A DNA stretch of 22,381 nt from the NCBI GenBank assembly GCA_020355105.1, contig CP070658.1, positions 300,576 through 322,956 of the forward strand, in the 5' to 3' direction. Numbering within the stretch: the first letter of the stretch is position 1; every line of letters begins with the position of its first letter. The translations under genes and the position numbers were made by a program. Shown here one piece after another: positions 1 to 6,691 of the stretch. Origin of the DNA: Candidatus Thorarchaeota archaeon. GTDB lineage: Archaea; Asgardarchaeota; Thorarchaeia; Thorarchaeales; Thorarchaeaceae. Under the pieces are notes generated by a model that was not told the origin of the DNA, searched no databases, and worked only from the letters and a program-made list of their open reading frames with translations.

Positions 1-2
1 AA

Positions 3-179
3 GTCATGTTTCGAATGGACAAGACAAAACTAGTCGAAGAGTTGGATGACAAGGAGAAGACGCTCGAAATGCGCCTTGCATCCACGAACAAGCAGGTACA
101 GAAGCTTGCTGAGCAGTTGAAGGAACTTCAAACTAAGATCGAGATTGAGCTTTCCAAACGTGACCTGAAGGTTCAGTGA
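3..179 (+). CDS. pfdB: Prefoldin subunit beta, C-terminal end (5' truncated)
   Basis: The frame is open from the left edge and ends at TGA 177-179, giving 58 residues of a charged amphipathic helix rich in K, E, L and Q (for example KLAEQLKELQ). This is the pattern of the second coiled-coil arm of archaeal prefoldin beta, a cytosolic chaperone that forms a hexamer with alpha subunits and passes unfolded proteins to the thermosome. Only this arm is in the window; the beta hairpins and first helix lie to the left. The stop overlaps the GTG start of the DUF3194 gene, a neighbour order common in archaea, and this supports the call more than the short coil alone. Another coiled-coil protein cannot be fully excluded. 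Confidence 0.75.
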   Translation, partial: VMFRMDKTKLVEELDDKEKTLEMRLASTNKQVQKLAEQLKELQTKIEIELSKRDLKVQ

Positions 180-487
180 AGGAGATGAGTCGCGAGCCTG
201 TCGACATCGGCCTGCCTGATCTCGATGAAGAAGATATCGAGTGCTTGGCTGAAGAATGCGAGGCCGAGATATCTACGTATATTCTAAGAGAAGTACCAAA
301 GAAGAGTATAGAGGAGATGTCCATAAGTTGCACAATTGAGCTTGGAAGGGAGCTCGACCTCGACGTGCATCTGGATTTGGTACAGGGCTATGATACTGGG
401 TTGGATCTCGACAAGCTGCTCCATGACGCTACAGTTCACGCAGCAGGCTGGCTGGAGAAGCGGCTCAGGGAGTTGAAGTCTGATTGA
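176..487 (+). CDS. DUF3194 family protein
   Basis: This 103-aa acidic protein starts at GTG 176, overlapping the prefoldin beta stop by 4 bases, so the two are probably translationally coupled. It begins with an IGLPDLDEEDIE segment, then a helix containing ILREVPKKSIEEM, then two strands (ISCTIELG, LDVHLDL) and a closing helix that ends EKRLREL. The length, layout and position after prefoldin beta match the archaeal DUF3194 family, whose function is not known to me. No catalytic motif, cysteine pair or membrane segment is visible. Its fixed place beside prefoldin suggests a housekeeping role in protein quality control or translation, but this is inference from context only. Confidence 0.8.
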   Translation: MKEMSREPVDIGLPDLDEEDIECLAEECEAEISTYILREVPKKSIEEMSISCTIELGRELDLDVHLDLVQGYDTGLDLDKLLHDATVHAAGWLEKRLRELKSD

Positions 488-1488
488 ATCTCAAAGACAT
501 CCTCGCCAAGTCATCGGCTCCCTTAATCATTGGCCATCAGAATGCGGACCCAGATGCAGTCTGTTCTATGCTTGCGTTTAGGTTTCTCTATCTCATGACT
601 AATCCGGAAGGAGAACCAACTCTTGTCTGCTCAGACGTGAGCAGACTGTCCAAGAAGGTTCTCTCCATCTTTGAATCGACAATTGAGATTGGTGACTTCT
701 CGGAGGAATCCCACGATTTGATCGTGTTGTTGGACACCAACAGTAGGCTACAACTTGGATCTCGGGTCGGCACACTCCTCAGAGAGCCAACAGAAACACT
801 AGTCATCGACCATCACGAGGAGAACTCCGACATTGGATCAATCGCTGAGCACACGATTATCAATACCCAAGCCTCCTCCACTTGTGAGATAGTGTTCAAT
901 CTCTTCCAAGACATGGATTTGGAAATCGATGCTCTTACGGCCAACTTGCTGCTAACCGGTATGATCTTTGATACGAGGCGCTTCTTCTATTCAAACAAGG
1001 ACTCACTGGAGATTGCACTGAAGCTTGTTGAACTGGGCGCAGATTATCAGGCCTGTGTGAACTCGTTGATAATCAGACCGGATCGCTCAGAGAGGATTGC
1101 GAGACTCAAGGCGGCGGGCAGGCTCAATATGCATACAATCGGCGACTGGATAGTTGTCACTACAAAGGTGAAGGCCTTTGAGGCCAGCGCATGTAGAGGG
1201 CTAATCGATTTGGGTGCGGATGTTGCCATAGTTGGTGGAGTTACGGCGAACGGCGAGGTGAGAATAAGCTCAAGGAGCACTCGTGACTTCTCCACGCGAA
1301 CCGGTGTTAACCTTGGGACTGATGTCATGGAGCCTCTAGGCGAGCTTATTGGGGGTGAGGGCGGAGGGCACGTAAATGCCGCAGGCGCAAACGGAACGAG
1401 AAACAGAGATGAAGCACTTGAACGGTCCGCAGAGTTGATTCGAATCGCACTTGAGAAGAACCGGAATCCAACTGAAGGTGACAGGTAA
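484..1488 (+). CDS. DHH/DHHA1 family phosphoesterase (NrnA/RecJ-like)
   Basis: A 334-aa cytosolic enzyme with the full set of DHH-family metal motifs: HQNADPDA at residues 18-25, Asp84 in VLLDTN, the DHH triad at 109-111 and Asp163 in MIFDTRRFF. The C-terminal DHHA1 substrate domain carries GGEGGGH at about 290-296 followed by NAAGA. Such proteins use two Mn or similar ions to hydrolyse phosphodiesters; the size and domain pair fit the nano-RNase / pAp phosphatase / cyclic-dinucleotide phosphodiesterase group rather than the longer RecJ. The exact substrate cannot be read from sequence. The TTG start at 484 overlaps the DUF3194 stop, so it belongs to the same transcript; the first good motif lies only 17 residues in, which supports this start. 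Confidence 0.85.
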   Translation: MNLKDILAKSSAPLIIGHQNADPDAVCSMLAFRFLYLMTNPEGEPTLVCSDVSRLSKKVLSIFESTIEIGDFSEESHDLIVLLDTNSRLQLGSRVGTLLREPTETLVIDHHEENSDIGSIAEHTIINTQASSTCEIVFNLFQDMDLEIDALTANLLLTGMIFDTRRFFYSNKDSLEIALKLVELGADYQACVNSLIIRPDRSERIARLKAAGRLNMHTIGDWIVVTTKVKAFEASACRGLIDLGADVAIVGGVTANGEVRISSRSTRDFSTRTGVNLGTDVMEPLGELIGGEGGGHVNAAGANGTRNRDEALERSAELIRIALEKNRNPTEGDR

Positions 1489-1494
1489 GAGGTC

Positions 1495-2346
1495 GTGACC
1501 GTGGCATTGATTGAGTTCGTTGATTTCAGTTTCAAGTACCTGGGAGCGGACTCACTTGCTCTGAGAAAAATCACCACGACTGTTGAAGAAGGAGAATACG
1601 TGGTTGTCACTGGCCCATCGGGCTGTGGCAAGACTACACTGTGTCGGACAATAAACGGTCTAGTTCCTCACTTTCACCGGGGGTATATCGCAGGAAATGT
1701 GCACGTCGATGGGCAGAACACAAGAGAGTCCACAGTAGCCAATCTTGCATCTTCGGTAGGTCTAGTGTTCCAGAACCCTGCTAATCAACTAGTAACCCTC
1801 AATGTAGAGAAAGAGCTTGCATTTGGGCCCGAGAACCTGGGTGTGGAGCCCTCCGAAGTCCGAAGACGAGTTGAAGAGATAATTGAACTGCTCAATCTAG
1901 ACTATCTTCGTGAGAAGCACCCCCACGAGATGAGCGGTGGCGAACAACAGAGAGTAGCGATAGGTGCGATATTGGCCCTGAAGCCGAAGATACTTGTCGC
2001 AGACGAACCGACGTCGAATCTCGACCCCAGGAGTGCAGAGCTGATTCTCGATATCATTGCCCAATTGAACAAGAAGAATGGAATGACCGTAGTGCTTGTA
2101 GAACACCGGCTCGACCTAGTTTCCAAAGAAGCAACTCGGATTATCTTGATGGATATGGGACGCATAGTTGCGGATGGCCAACCCCGTGAGGTCTTGACAA
2201 TGGACCTGTGCGAAGAGATAGGTGTGGGAGTTCCAAAGGCGACTCAGATCTACAAGCGGCTGCTCTTAAAAGGAATCCAGATACCACAGATTCCACTAAC
2301 CGGTGAGGAGCTCGCAACAATGGTTCAGGAGGCGAGACCCCGGTGA
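1495..2346 (+). CDS. ECF transporter ATP-binding protein, first ATPase (EcfA1/CbiO-like)
   Basis: A 283-aa ABC ATPase with Walker A GPSGCGKTT (about 40-48), Q-loop VFQNP (91-95), signature SGGEQQR (147-153), Walker B ILVADEP (166-172) and the H-loop histidine in VEHR (204). The VFQNPANQL Q-loop is typical of the energy-coupling-factor group (CbiO/EcfA), which powers vitamin or metal uptake at the inner face of the membrane. The C-terminal tail of about 60 residues beyond the ATPase core is also usual for this group. GTG 1495 follows the DHH stop by 6 bases with GAGG just upstream; GTG 1501 is an alternative start. The stop overlaps the next ATPase gene, which suggests stoichiometric expression of the pair. 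Confidence 0.9.
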   Translation: MTVALIEFVDFSFKYLGADSLALRKITTTVEEGEYVVVTGPSGCGKTTLCRTINGLVPHFHRGYIAGNVHVDGQNTRESTVANLASSVGLVFQNPANQLVTLNVEKELAFGPENLGVEPSEVRRRVEEIIELLNLDYLREKHPHEMSGGEQQRVAIGAILALKPKILVADEPTSNLDPRSAELILDIIAQLNKKNGMTVVLVEHRLDLVSKEATRIILMDMGRIVADGQPREVLTMDLCEEIGVGVPKATQIYKRLLLKGIQIPQIPLTGEELATMVQEARPR

Positions 2347-3167
2347 TCCTGATTGAGGATGTGCACTTCTCCTACGAGGGCATATACACAGCCCTAAACG
2401 GAGCGTCTCTGCAGATTGATCGTGGGGAGCGCGTGGCCATAATGGGTGCCAACGGAGCTGGCAAGACCACGTTGCTAAAACACCTAAACGGTCTACTTCG
2501 ACCACAAATGGGCAGAGTGTTCATAGACGGTAGGGATGCATCGGAGCAATCTGTCGCTGAAATATCGAGAGTAGTAGGGCTCGTCTGGCAGAATCCAGAT
2601 CATCAACTGTTTCTGGAGAGTGTAAGAAAGGAGGTCATCTTTGGTCTCAAGAACCTTGGTTTCACAAGTGAAGAGGCCGACGAGCGTTGCGAGAGGACGC
2701 TGAATAGCCTTGGCCTAGAGGGGTTTGCAGAAAGGTCACCGTTTGCGCTTTCTGGCGGCGAGAGAAAGCGCGTTGCTCTCGCATCAGTCCTTGCCACCGA
2801 ACCTCATGTGTTGGCACTTGACGAACCAACGATAGGCCAAGACGCGAAGCAGAAGGAGAACCTCGCCGAGATGCTAGTTGATATGAACAAGAGTGGCCGT
2901 ACTGTAATTGTGGTTACACACGATATTGAGTTTGTGGTCGAGCACTTCCCACGTACAATAACTATGGCCAACGGACGTGTCGTATCCGACGGTACGACAA
3001 GCTCTGTACTCAGCAACGATCAGGTACTAGACGAGTGTTCGCTGACCCCACCTCAGCTCACCCTAGCCGCACGGGCGCTAAACGAGAGATTTCCGGAGAT
3101 ATCCGACCGACTCTCTCTGCTGAAAGAAGTGGAGAACGCGGTGGCCGAGGTTCTTGGGGGTGGCTGA
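2343..3167 (+). CDS. ECF transporter ATP-binding protein, second ATPase (EcfA2/CbiO-like)
   Basis: A 274-aa ABC ATPase, paralogous to the preceding gene. It has Walker A GANGAGKTT (35-43), Q-loop VWQNPDHQLF (81-90), signature LSGGERKRV (136-144), Walker B VLALDEP (156-162) and H-loop VTHD (191-194). EcfA1 and EcfA2 normally form a heterodimer that drives a shared T subunit. The GTG start at 2343 overlaps the stop of the first ATPase (GTGA), indicating coupled translation. The core motifs are intact on both ATPases, so two working hydrolysis sites are expected. The transported substrate is not revealed, because no S component is encoded nearby. Confidence 0.9.
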   Translation: MILIEDVHFSYEGIYTALNGASLQIDRGERVAIMGANGAGKTTLLKHLNGLLRPQMGRVFIDGRDASEQSVAEISRVVGLVWQNPDHQLFLESVRKEVIFGLKNLGFTSEEADERCERTLNSLGLEGFAERSPFALSGGERKRVALASVLATEPHVLALDEPTIGQDAKQKENLAEMLVDMNKSGRTVIVVTHDIEFVVEHFPRTITMANGRVVSDGTTSSVLSNDQVLDECSLTPPQLTLAARALNERFPEISDRLSLLKEVENAVAEVLGGG

Positions 3168-3184
3168 ATCTGTCATTCCTTGAA

Positions 3185-3940
3185 GTGTTCCAGTACACAA
3201 GAAAGTCATCAGTAGTCCATGACCTGGACCCACGTTCCAAGATGTTTCTATCTATAGTCCTGGCCATCCTATCGTTTCTCTTCCTGAATATAGTACCATT
3301 GCTATTCCTTCTACTCTTTCTTATTCCCTTGATTGGCGCAGCAAAATCGCTTCGAAGATGGGCGAGAAGCATGAAGGGACTCTCTTTCCTTCTGGTCTTC
3401 ATAGTAATCTTCAACACCCTTCTTTCCACCGTGGCAAATCCGTTTTCTCACTCAATCTCACTTGCTATCCGGCTTGTCGCATTGATGACGGCATTCTCTG
3501 TGTTCTTTCTGACCGTGCATCCGGACCAACTAGCGCAGGCTCTAATCCAGATGCGTGTTCGATTTGAGTTCGCCTTTGCAATGAGCATGGCTATGAGGTA
3601 TGTGCCCACACTTGGTCAGGAGGCCTATGCAATAATGGACGCTCAGAAGGCACGTGGAGTGGAGCTTGACAAAGGGAATATCCTGAGGCGTATCCGGAAC
3701 ATAGTGCCAATTATCGTTCCCCTAATCATCGTGTCAATCAGAAGAGCGTTATCTGTTGCCGAGAGCATGGAGTCTCGAGGATTTGGGGCATGTGAAGAAA
3801 GGACCTACATGGAGAAACTGAGATTCCGCAAGAGAGATTGGGGAGTAGTCTTGGTTTCACTTCTTGGTCTGATACTGCTAGTCTACGTTAGATTATACGT
3901 GCCACTTCCAGAATGGGCGCTCTGGGAACTGCCGTTTTGA
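3185..3940 (+). CDS. ECF transporter transmembrane T component (EcfT/CbiQ-like)
   Basis: A membrane protein of about 251 aa. The N-terminal segment FQYTRKSSVVHDLDPRSK matches the start of EcfT proteins (LDPR-T/S-K), followed by several hydrophobic stretches: two near the N-terminus, SFLLVFIVIF, the ALMTAFSVFF region and a final DWGVVLVSLLGLILL. Two coupling helices carry the Ala-Arg-Gly-type motifs that dock the ATPases: KARGVEL and the variant MESRGFG. The frame is open far upstream inside the second ATPase gene, so the start is uncertain. GTG 3185 gives the family-like N-terminus, but no good ribosome site precedes it; the G-rich run at 3156-3163 lies about 20 bases upstream. It closes the operon begun by prefoldin beta. 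Confidence 0.85.
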   Translation: MFQYTRKSSVVHDLDPRSKMFLSIVLAILSFLFLNIVPLLFLLLFLIPLIGAAKSLRRWARSMKGLSFLLVFIVIFNTLLSTVANPFSHSISLAIRLVALMTAFSVFFLTVHPDQLAQALIQMRVRFEFAFAMSMAMRYVPTLGQEAYAIMDAQKARGVELDKGNILRRIRNIVPIIVPLIIVSIRRALSVAESMESRGFGACEERTYMEKLRFRKRDWGVVLVSLLGLILLVYVRLYVPLPEWALWELPF

Positions 3941-3978
3941 TGCTTCCAGAGCGACTTCTATCGTATGTATGAATATGA

Positions 3979-3986
3979 TTTATCAG
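3979..3986 (+). promoter_or_regulatory. TATA-like box of the TPR-tailed gene
   Basis: TTTATCAG lies about 45 bases before ATG 4028. With an archaeal spacing of about 26 bases, transcription would begin near 4008 and give a leader of about 20 bases containing GAGGTG (4021-4026). It resembles TTTATCTA ahead of the DtxR-type gene. This is a motif reading only. Confidence 0.35.
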
Positions 3987-4027
3987 AGTCCACATACACA
4001 TCCAACCCGTTTCGGTGGGCGAGGTGT

Positions 4028-4612
4028 ATGTCCGGTAAGAAGTCTGTGAAGCTCACGAACAGGGATAAGTACACAGTAAAGTTTCTTGTCACCGATTTGA
4101 AGAAGATTGGCTGCACCCCCAGAGTCCTAGACACAGTAGGACGAGAGGTCGTCTATTTTGAGTGGTCTCAGGCTCAGGAACTGCTGGGCGAGGACCATCC
4201 GGTGACAACGAATCTTGCATCTCTATTAGAATTCATGCGCGGAGGATGTGAAAAGCTCCTGATTGAAGGAGCCCTCTGGCGCGCAGCCGACACTTCCAAC
4301 GCTGCGATTAACCAGGCGATTAAGGGAGCACCCAAAGAGTTCCTCTCTTACGAGTTGCTGCGTTCTGCAAGTCACATTCGATTTGTTCTAGATTCTGTCA
4401 TTAGAGAACGGTCCAACGAAATGAAGGAGTACAAGAGAATGGAGCGGGGTGTGCGCCAAGAGCTCAAGTCAGACCCGGATAATCCGGAACTCTGGAACAA
4501 GATGCGACTTCTCCTCTGGATTCTTGGTCGCTACAAGGAATCCAGTGAGGCTTTCCAAAAGGCCAAGAAACTTGGATGGGACAAATCCACAAGCCATTTT
4601 GTCGCATTATGA
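4028..4612 (+). CDS. Unrecognised protein with C-terminal TPR-like repeat
   Basis: The frame is open from ATG 3965, but ATG 4028 is preferred: it follows GAGGTG and a TATA-like box, and the 21 residues before it look non-coding. From 4028 the protein has 194 aa. I do not recognise its N-terminal two thirds, which has a basic start (GKKSVKLTNRDKYTVKF), mixed helices and no catalytic motif. The C-terminal part reads SDPDNPELWNKMRLLLW followed by GRYKESSEAFQKAKKLG, the helix-turn-helix pattern of a tetratricopeptide repeat, so a protein-binding role is likely. It has no signal peptide or membrane segment. It stands alone between the ECF operon and a convergent VOC gene. Confidence 0.6.
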   Translation: MSGKKSVKLTNRDKYTVKFLVTDLKKIGCTPRVLDTVGREVVYFEWSQAQELLGEDHPVTTNLASLLEFMRGGCEKLLIEGALWRAADTSNAAINQAIKGAPKEFLSYELLRSASHIRFVLDSVIRERSNEMKEYKRMERGVRQELKSDPDNPELWNKMRLLLWILGRYKESSEAFQKAKKLGWDKSTSHFVAL

Positions 4613-4663
4613 CTGGGGATCAAATTGGTCTGACCTACCATGCTGTCTGTGAGCCTTGACAGA

Positions 4664-5056
4664 TTATCGCTTCTGTAGAAAGGGCTCCACTCTAAGAGCT
4701 TGCAAAGGATGAAGGAATGCCTGAAACTCCAGCGCTCTTCCTTCTGGATCGACCGCGAAGAACTGATAGATTTGGTATTGTTGATTCTCATTTGGTTCTG
4801 TATTTGCAATATCTCGTAGTCTTGCGAAGACTCTGTCTACCTCTTCCTTTGAAGGATAGAAGAAAGTGATCATACCCTCCGTTTCGCTTGCGTCACGTTG
4901 ACAGAACCCAATCAGGAGGTTTCCATGGCTCAGTATCACGCAGTCTTTCTGTCGAAGCCAAATCTCCATTCCTGTTCTGTCTAGATAGAACCTGACGATC
5001 TCATCGAGCATTCTGGTCTTGAAGAAGAATAGTCCTGCCACTGTCGTCCATCTCAC
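4664..5056 (-). CDS. VOC-fold (glyoxalase/bleomycin-resistance type) protein
   Basis: A 130-aa protein with the beta-alpha-beta-beta-beta layout of the vicinal-oxygen-chelate fold: GLFFFKTRMLDEIVRFY, then VILSHGNLLIGF, then ITFFYPSKEEVDRVFARL and finally FFAVDPEGRALEFQAF. The last strand keeps the conserved Glu of the metal site, but the first strand lacks the usual His (GLFFFKT), so the metal site may be incomplete and activity is uncertain. Two half-modules are present, so it would dimerise to form a site. The start is doubtful: GTG 5056 is in frame, while the better ribosome site (GGAGA) points to an ATG at 5060 in another frame that stops after 19 codons. GTG 5041 is also possible. It is divergent from the histidine phosphatase gene. 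Confidence 0.75.
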   Translation of the reverse strand: MRWTTVAGLFFFKTRMLDEIVRFYLDRTGMEIWLRQKDCVILSHGNLLIGFCQRDASETEGMITFFYPSKEEVDRVFARLRDIANTEPNENQQYQIYQFFAVDPEGRALEFQAFLHPLQALRVEPFLQKR

Positions 5057-5117
5057 TCATGGTTGTTCTCCGATTCTCTCCTTGCCTTCAATCCTTACAC
5101 GTTTCGTGGACGAGAAC

Positions 5118-5125
5118 GATATAGT
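5118..5125 (+). promoter_or_regulatory. TATA-like box between the VOC and histidine phosphatase genes
   Basis: GATATAGT lies about 46 bases before GTG 5171. The longer string GATATAGTCT recurs exactly at 10429-10438, ahead of the Lrp/AsnC-like gene. On the other strand it reads ACTATATC and could serve the VOC gene too. This is a motif reading only. Confidence 0.4.
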
Positions 5126-5170
5126 CTTTGGGGAGAACAGCAACACTCGTATCAGGACAAGGCGAGCTAA

Positions 5171-5728
5171 GTGACAACTCTGATACATCTGCTACGACAT
5201 GCGGAAACCAAATTGGATCCAAGCGTACCCGCAGACAGATGGCACATCAGTGAGAAGGGAATGGAGTCTGCCCGGGTTCTGGCATCAAGTGGTGTCTTCG
5301 ACAACGTGGATATGATTGTGACTTCTGCTGAAGACAAGGCTTACGAAACTGCTATGCCAATTGCCAAGAGGATAGATGTAGATATCACCAGAAACTCCAG
5401 TTTCAACGAGATGAACAGAGGCACAGGTCCGTTTACATCACATGAGGAGTATCTTGAACGAGTGCATAGTGCGCTGAGTGTCCCGGAATCCAGTATCAGC
5501 GGATGGGAAACTGCAGCCAACGCTCTTCGACGTTTTGAACAGGGCATTCACAACATCGAGTCAGAAACGGGAGCGCGCTCACTTCTGCTTGTTTCCCACG
5601 GACTGGTGTTGTCACTCTATTTTGCCCATCTACTCGGGACCGAAGAAGTGTACGAGAGATGGCGTAGACTGGACTTCTGCTCTTGGGGGACAGTGAGAAA
5701 CCGAAAGGTCGTCAAGGACATAGTATGA
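5171..5728 (+). CDS. Histidine phosphatase superfamily protein (phosphoglycerate mutase-like)
   Basis: This 185-aa cytosolic protein opens with LIHLLRHAET. The RHAE at 9-12 is the phosphate-binding RHG motif with Gly replaced by Ala, and His10 is the expected phosphorylated residue. The second catalytic histidine is His143 in LLLVSHGLVLSL. Glu80 (FNEMNRG) is in the position of the proton donor. In the second phosphate-binding segment the usual arginine of SxxxRAxxTA appears as lysine (SAEDKAYETA), an unusual substitution. Substrates in this superfamily range from sugar phosphates to nucleotides and cannot be assigned here. GTG 5171 is the start because it places the first motif at residue 9; the upstream AGGCGAG is a weak ribosome site. 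Confidence 0.85.
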   Translation: MTTLIHLLRHAETKLDPSVPADRWHISEKGMESARVLASSGVFDNVDMIVTSAEDKAYETAMPIAKRIDVDITRNSSFNEMNRGTGPFTSHEEYLERVHSALSVPESSISGWETAANALRRFEQGIHNIESETGARSLLLVSHGLVLSLYFAHLLGTEEVYERWRRLDFCSWGTVRNRKVVKDIV

Positions 5729-5787
5729 CTCTGAATCGACTCGCCGTTTCTGAAGCTCGAGTTGCTGAAACTGTAAGTGTGCAGATT

Positions 5788-5820
5788 TCCGAACCCTTAG
5801 CTTCGGATTTCTTCCTTCTG
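5788..5820 (+). terminator. Possible stem-loop followed by a T-rich run
   Basis: TCCGAA (5788-5793) and TTCGGA (5802-5807) are perfect inverted repeats with an 8-base loop, followed by TTTCTTCCTTCTG. It lies about 60 bases after the histidine phosphatase stop and before the next gene, a fitting place for a terminator. The stem is short, so it is only a candidate. Confidence 0.3.
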
Positions 5821-5894
5821 AATGACCTCGAACGCACAATCCTGAATCATCCGACTACCGAGAATAGATATCCATCCTGGACAATCCAATAGAT

Positions 5895-6380
5895 GTGAAA
5901 GAGATGACGGACATTCCTGAGATGGCCAGGAAATACGCGGAGCTCATGGAAACTCCGGTTGACAGAGCAACTGTCAATGAGAACGGCGAATCACTCTCCA
6001 CGCTATGCCAGTCTGAGTGGGTTCGTATTCTTGTGATTAGACGTCCAAGCACTCCAGATCTCGTCACAATTGAGGTAGAAATCTCTCTACCCTCTCCAGT
6101 TGTCCGAACCTCCGACGCCGACGGGGCTGATAGTAAGGCCAAGGACAATGGGACTGACCTGCTACATCAGGCGATCGAACACCTGCACTATCTTTCGCGA
6201 TTGCGAAACAACGGATTCACTCTGGATGTCGTAGGTCAGGAGTGTCTCTGGACCGCCTTCAGAGACTTCACAGAAACTCCAGTTTCGGATGTCTTTGACC
6301 TCTTGAAACCGCCAACTGGCTGCGGTCAGAGAGCAAAGGAGAACCCGTCTGTCATTCCTCCTTTCCGATACACGATTTAG
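5895..6380 (+). CDS. Unrecognised 161-aa protein
   Basis: I do not recognise this protein. It opens at GTG 5895 (ATG 5904 is an alternative) with a helix containing EMARKYAELME. A strand pair WVRILVIRRPSTPDLVTIEVEISL follows, then an acidic linker of low complexity (TSDADGADSKAKDNG), and then a helical part HQAIEHLHYLSRLRNNGF with LDVVGQECLWTAFRDF. It carries no membrane segment, signal peptide or catalytic motif that I can see. The TAGATATC-like stretch about 25 bases upstream could be a TATA box for a nearly leaderless transcript. It is followed after 18 bases by a small winged-helix gene with its own good ribosome site, so the two probably form one transcript and may act together. Confidence 0.6.
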   Translation: MKEMTDIPEMARKYAELMETPVDRATVNENGESLSTLCQSEWVRILVIRRPSTPDLVTIEVEISLPSPVVRTSDADGADSKAKDNGTDLLHQAIEHLHYLSRLRNNGFTLDVVGQECLWTAFRDFTETPVSDVFDLLKPPTGCGQRAKENPSVIPPFRYTI

Positions 6381-6398
6381 ACAAATAGGTGGTAAAGA

Positions 6399-6653
6399 AT
6401 GTCTGCTGAACTACCGAGAAGCGCGCTCATAGTACTTGACTTCCTTGCAACTAGAGGTCCGCATTCTCCCAAGAGTATTAGCACGAACGCCAAGCTTCCA
6501 TTGAGAACAGTTTCTTTCGCCCTTCGGCAACTGAGACGTCTTCATTTGTGTCGCCGGATACCCAACCTTCACGACATGAGGCAACCACTCTATCTGGCCG
6601 ACCAGGAGAAGGCCAAGATGCTGTTCAGGACCATCGGAGGAATACTGGCATAG
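6399..6653 (+). CDS. Small winged-helix DNA-binding protein
   Basis: An 84-aa basic protein that is almost entirely one winged helix. ALIVLDFLATRG forms helix 1, PKSISTNAKLPLRTVSFALRQLRRLHLCRRI has the helix-turn-recognition-helix pattern, and RQPLYLAD is the wing. This resembles archaeal MarR/ArsR-like mini-regulators that consist of the DNA-binding domain only. No effector domain or metal-binding cysteine cluster is present. ATG 6399 is well supported by AGGTGG ending about 7 bases upstream. It follows the 161-aa gene by 18 bases, so that protein may be its partner or sensor. It ends convergently, 38 bases from the radical SAM operon end. Confidence 0.7.
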   Translation: MSAELPRSALIVLDFLATRGPHSPKSISTNAKLPLRTVSFALRQLRRLHLCRRIPNLHDMRQPLYLADQEKAKMLFRTIGGILA

Positions 6654-6691
6654 GGTACACTTGTTGGATGCCTAGATTCTAGTGATGAATC

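Noticed and set aside
1047..1631. 194-aa minus-strand frame across the phosphoesterase/ATPase junction
   Set aside because: It lies wholly opposite two genes with strong motifs, is rich in Ser, Pro and Thr without domain features, and is a codon-bias shadow.
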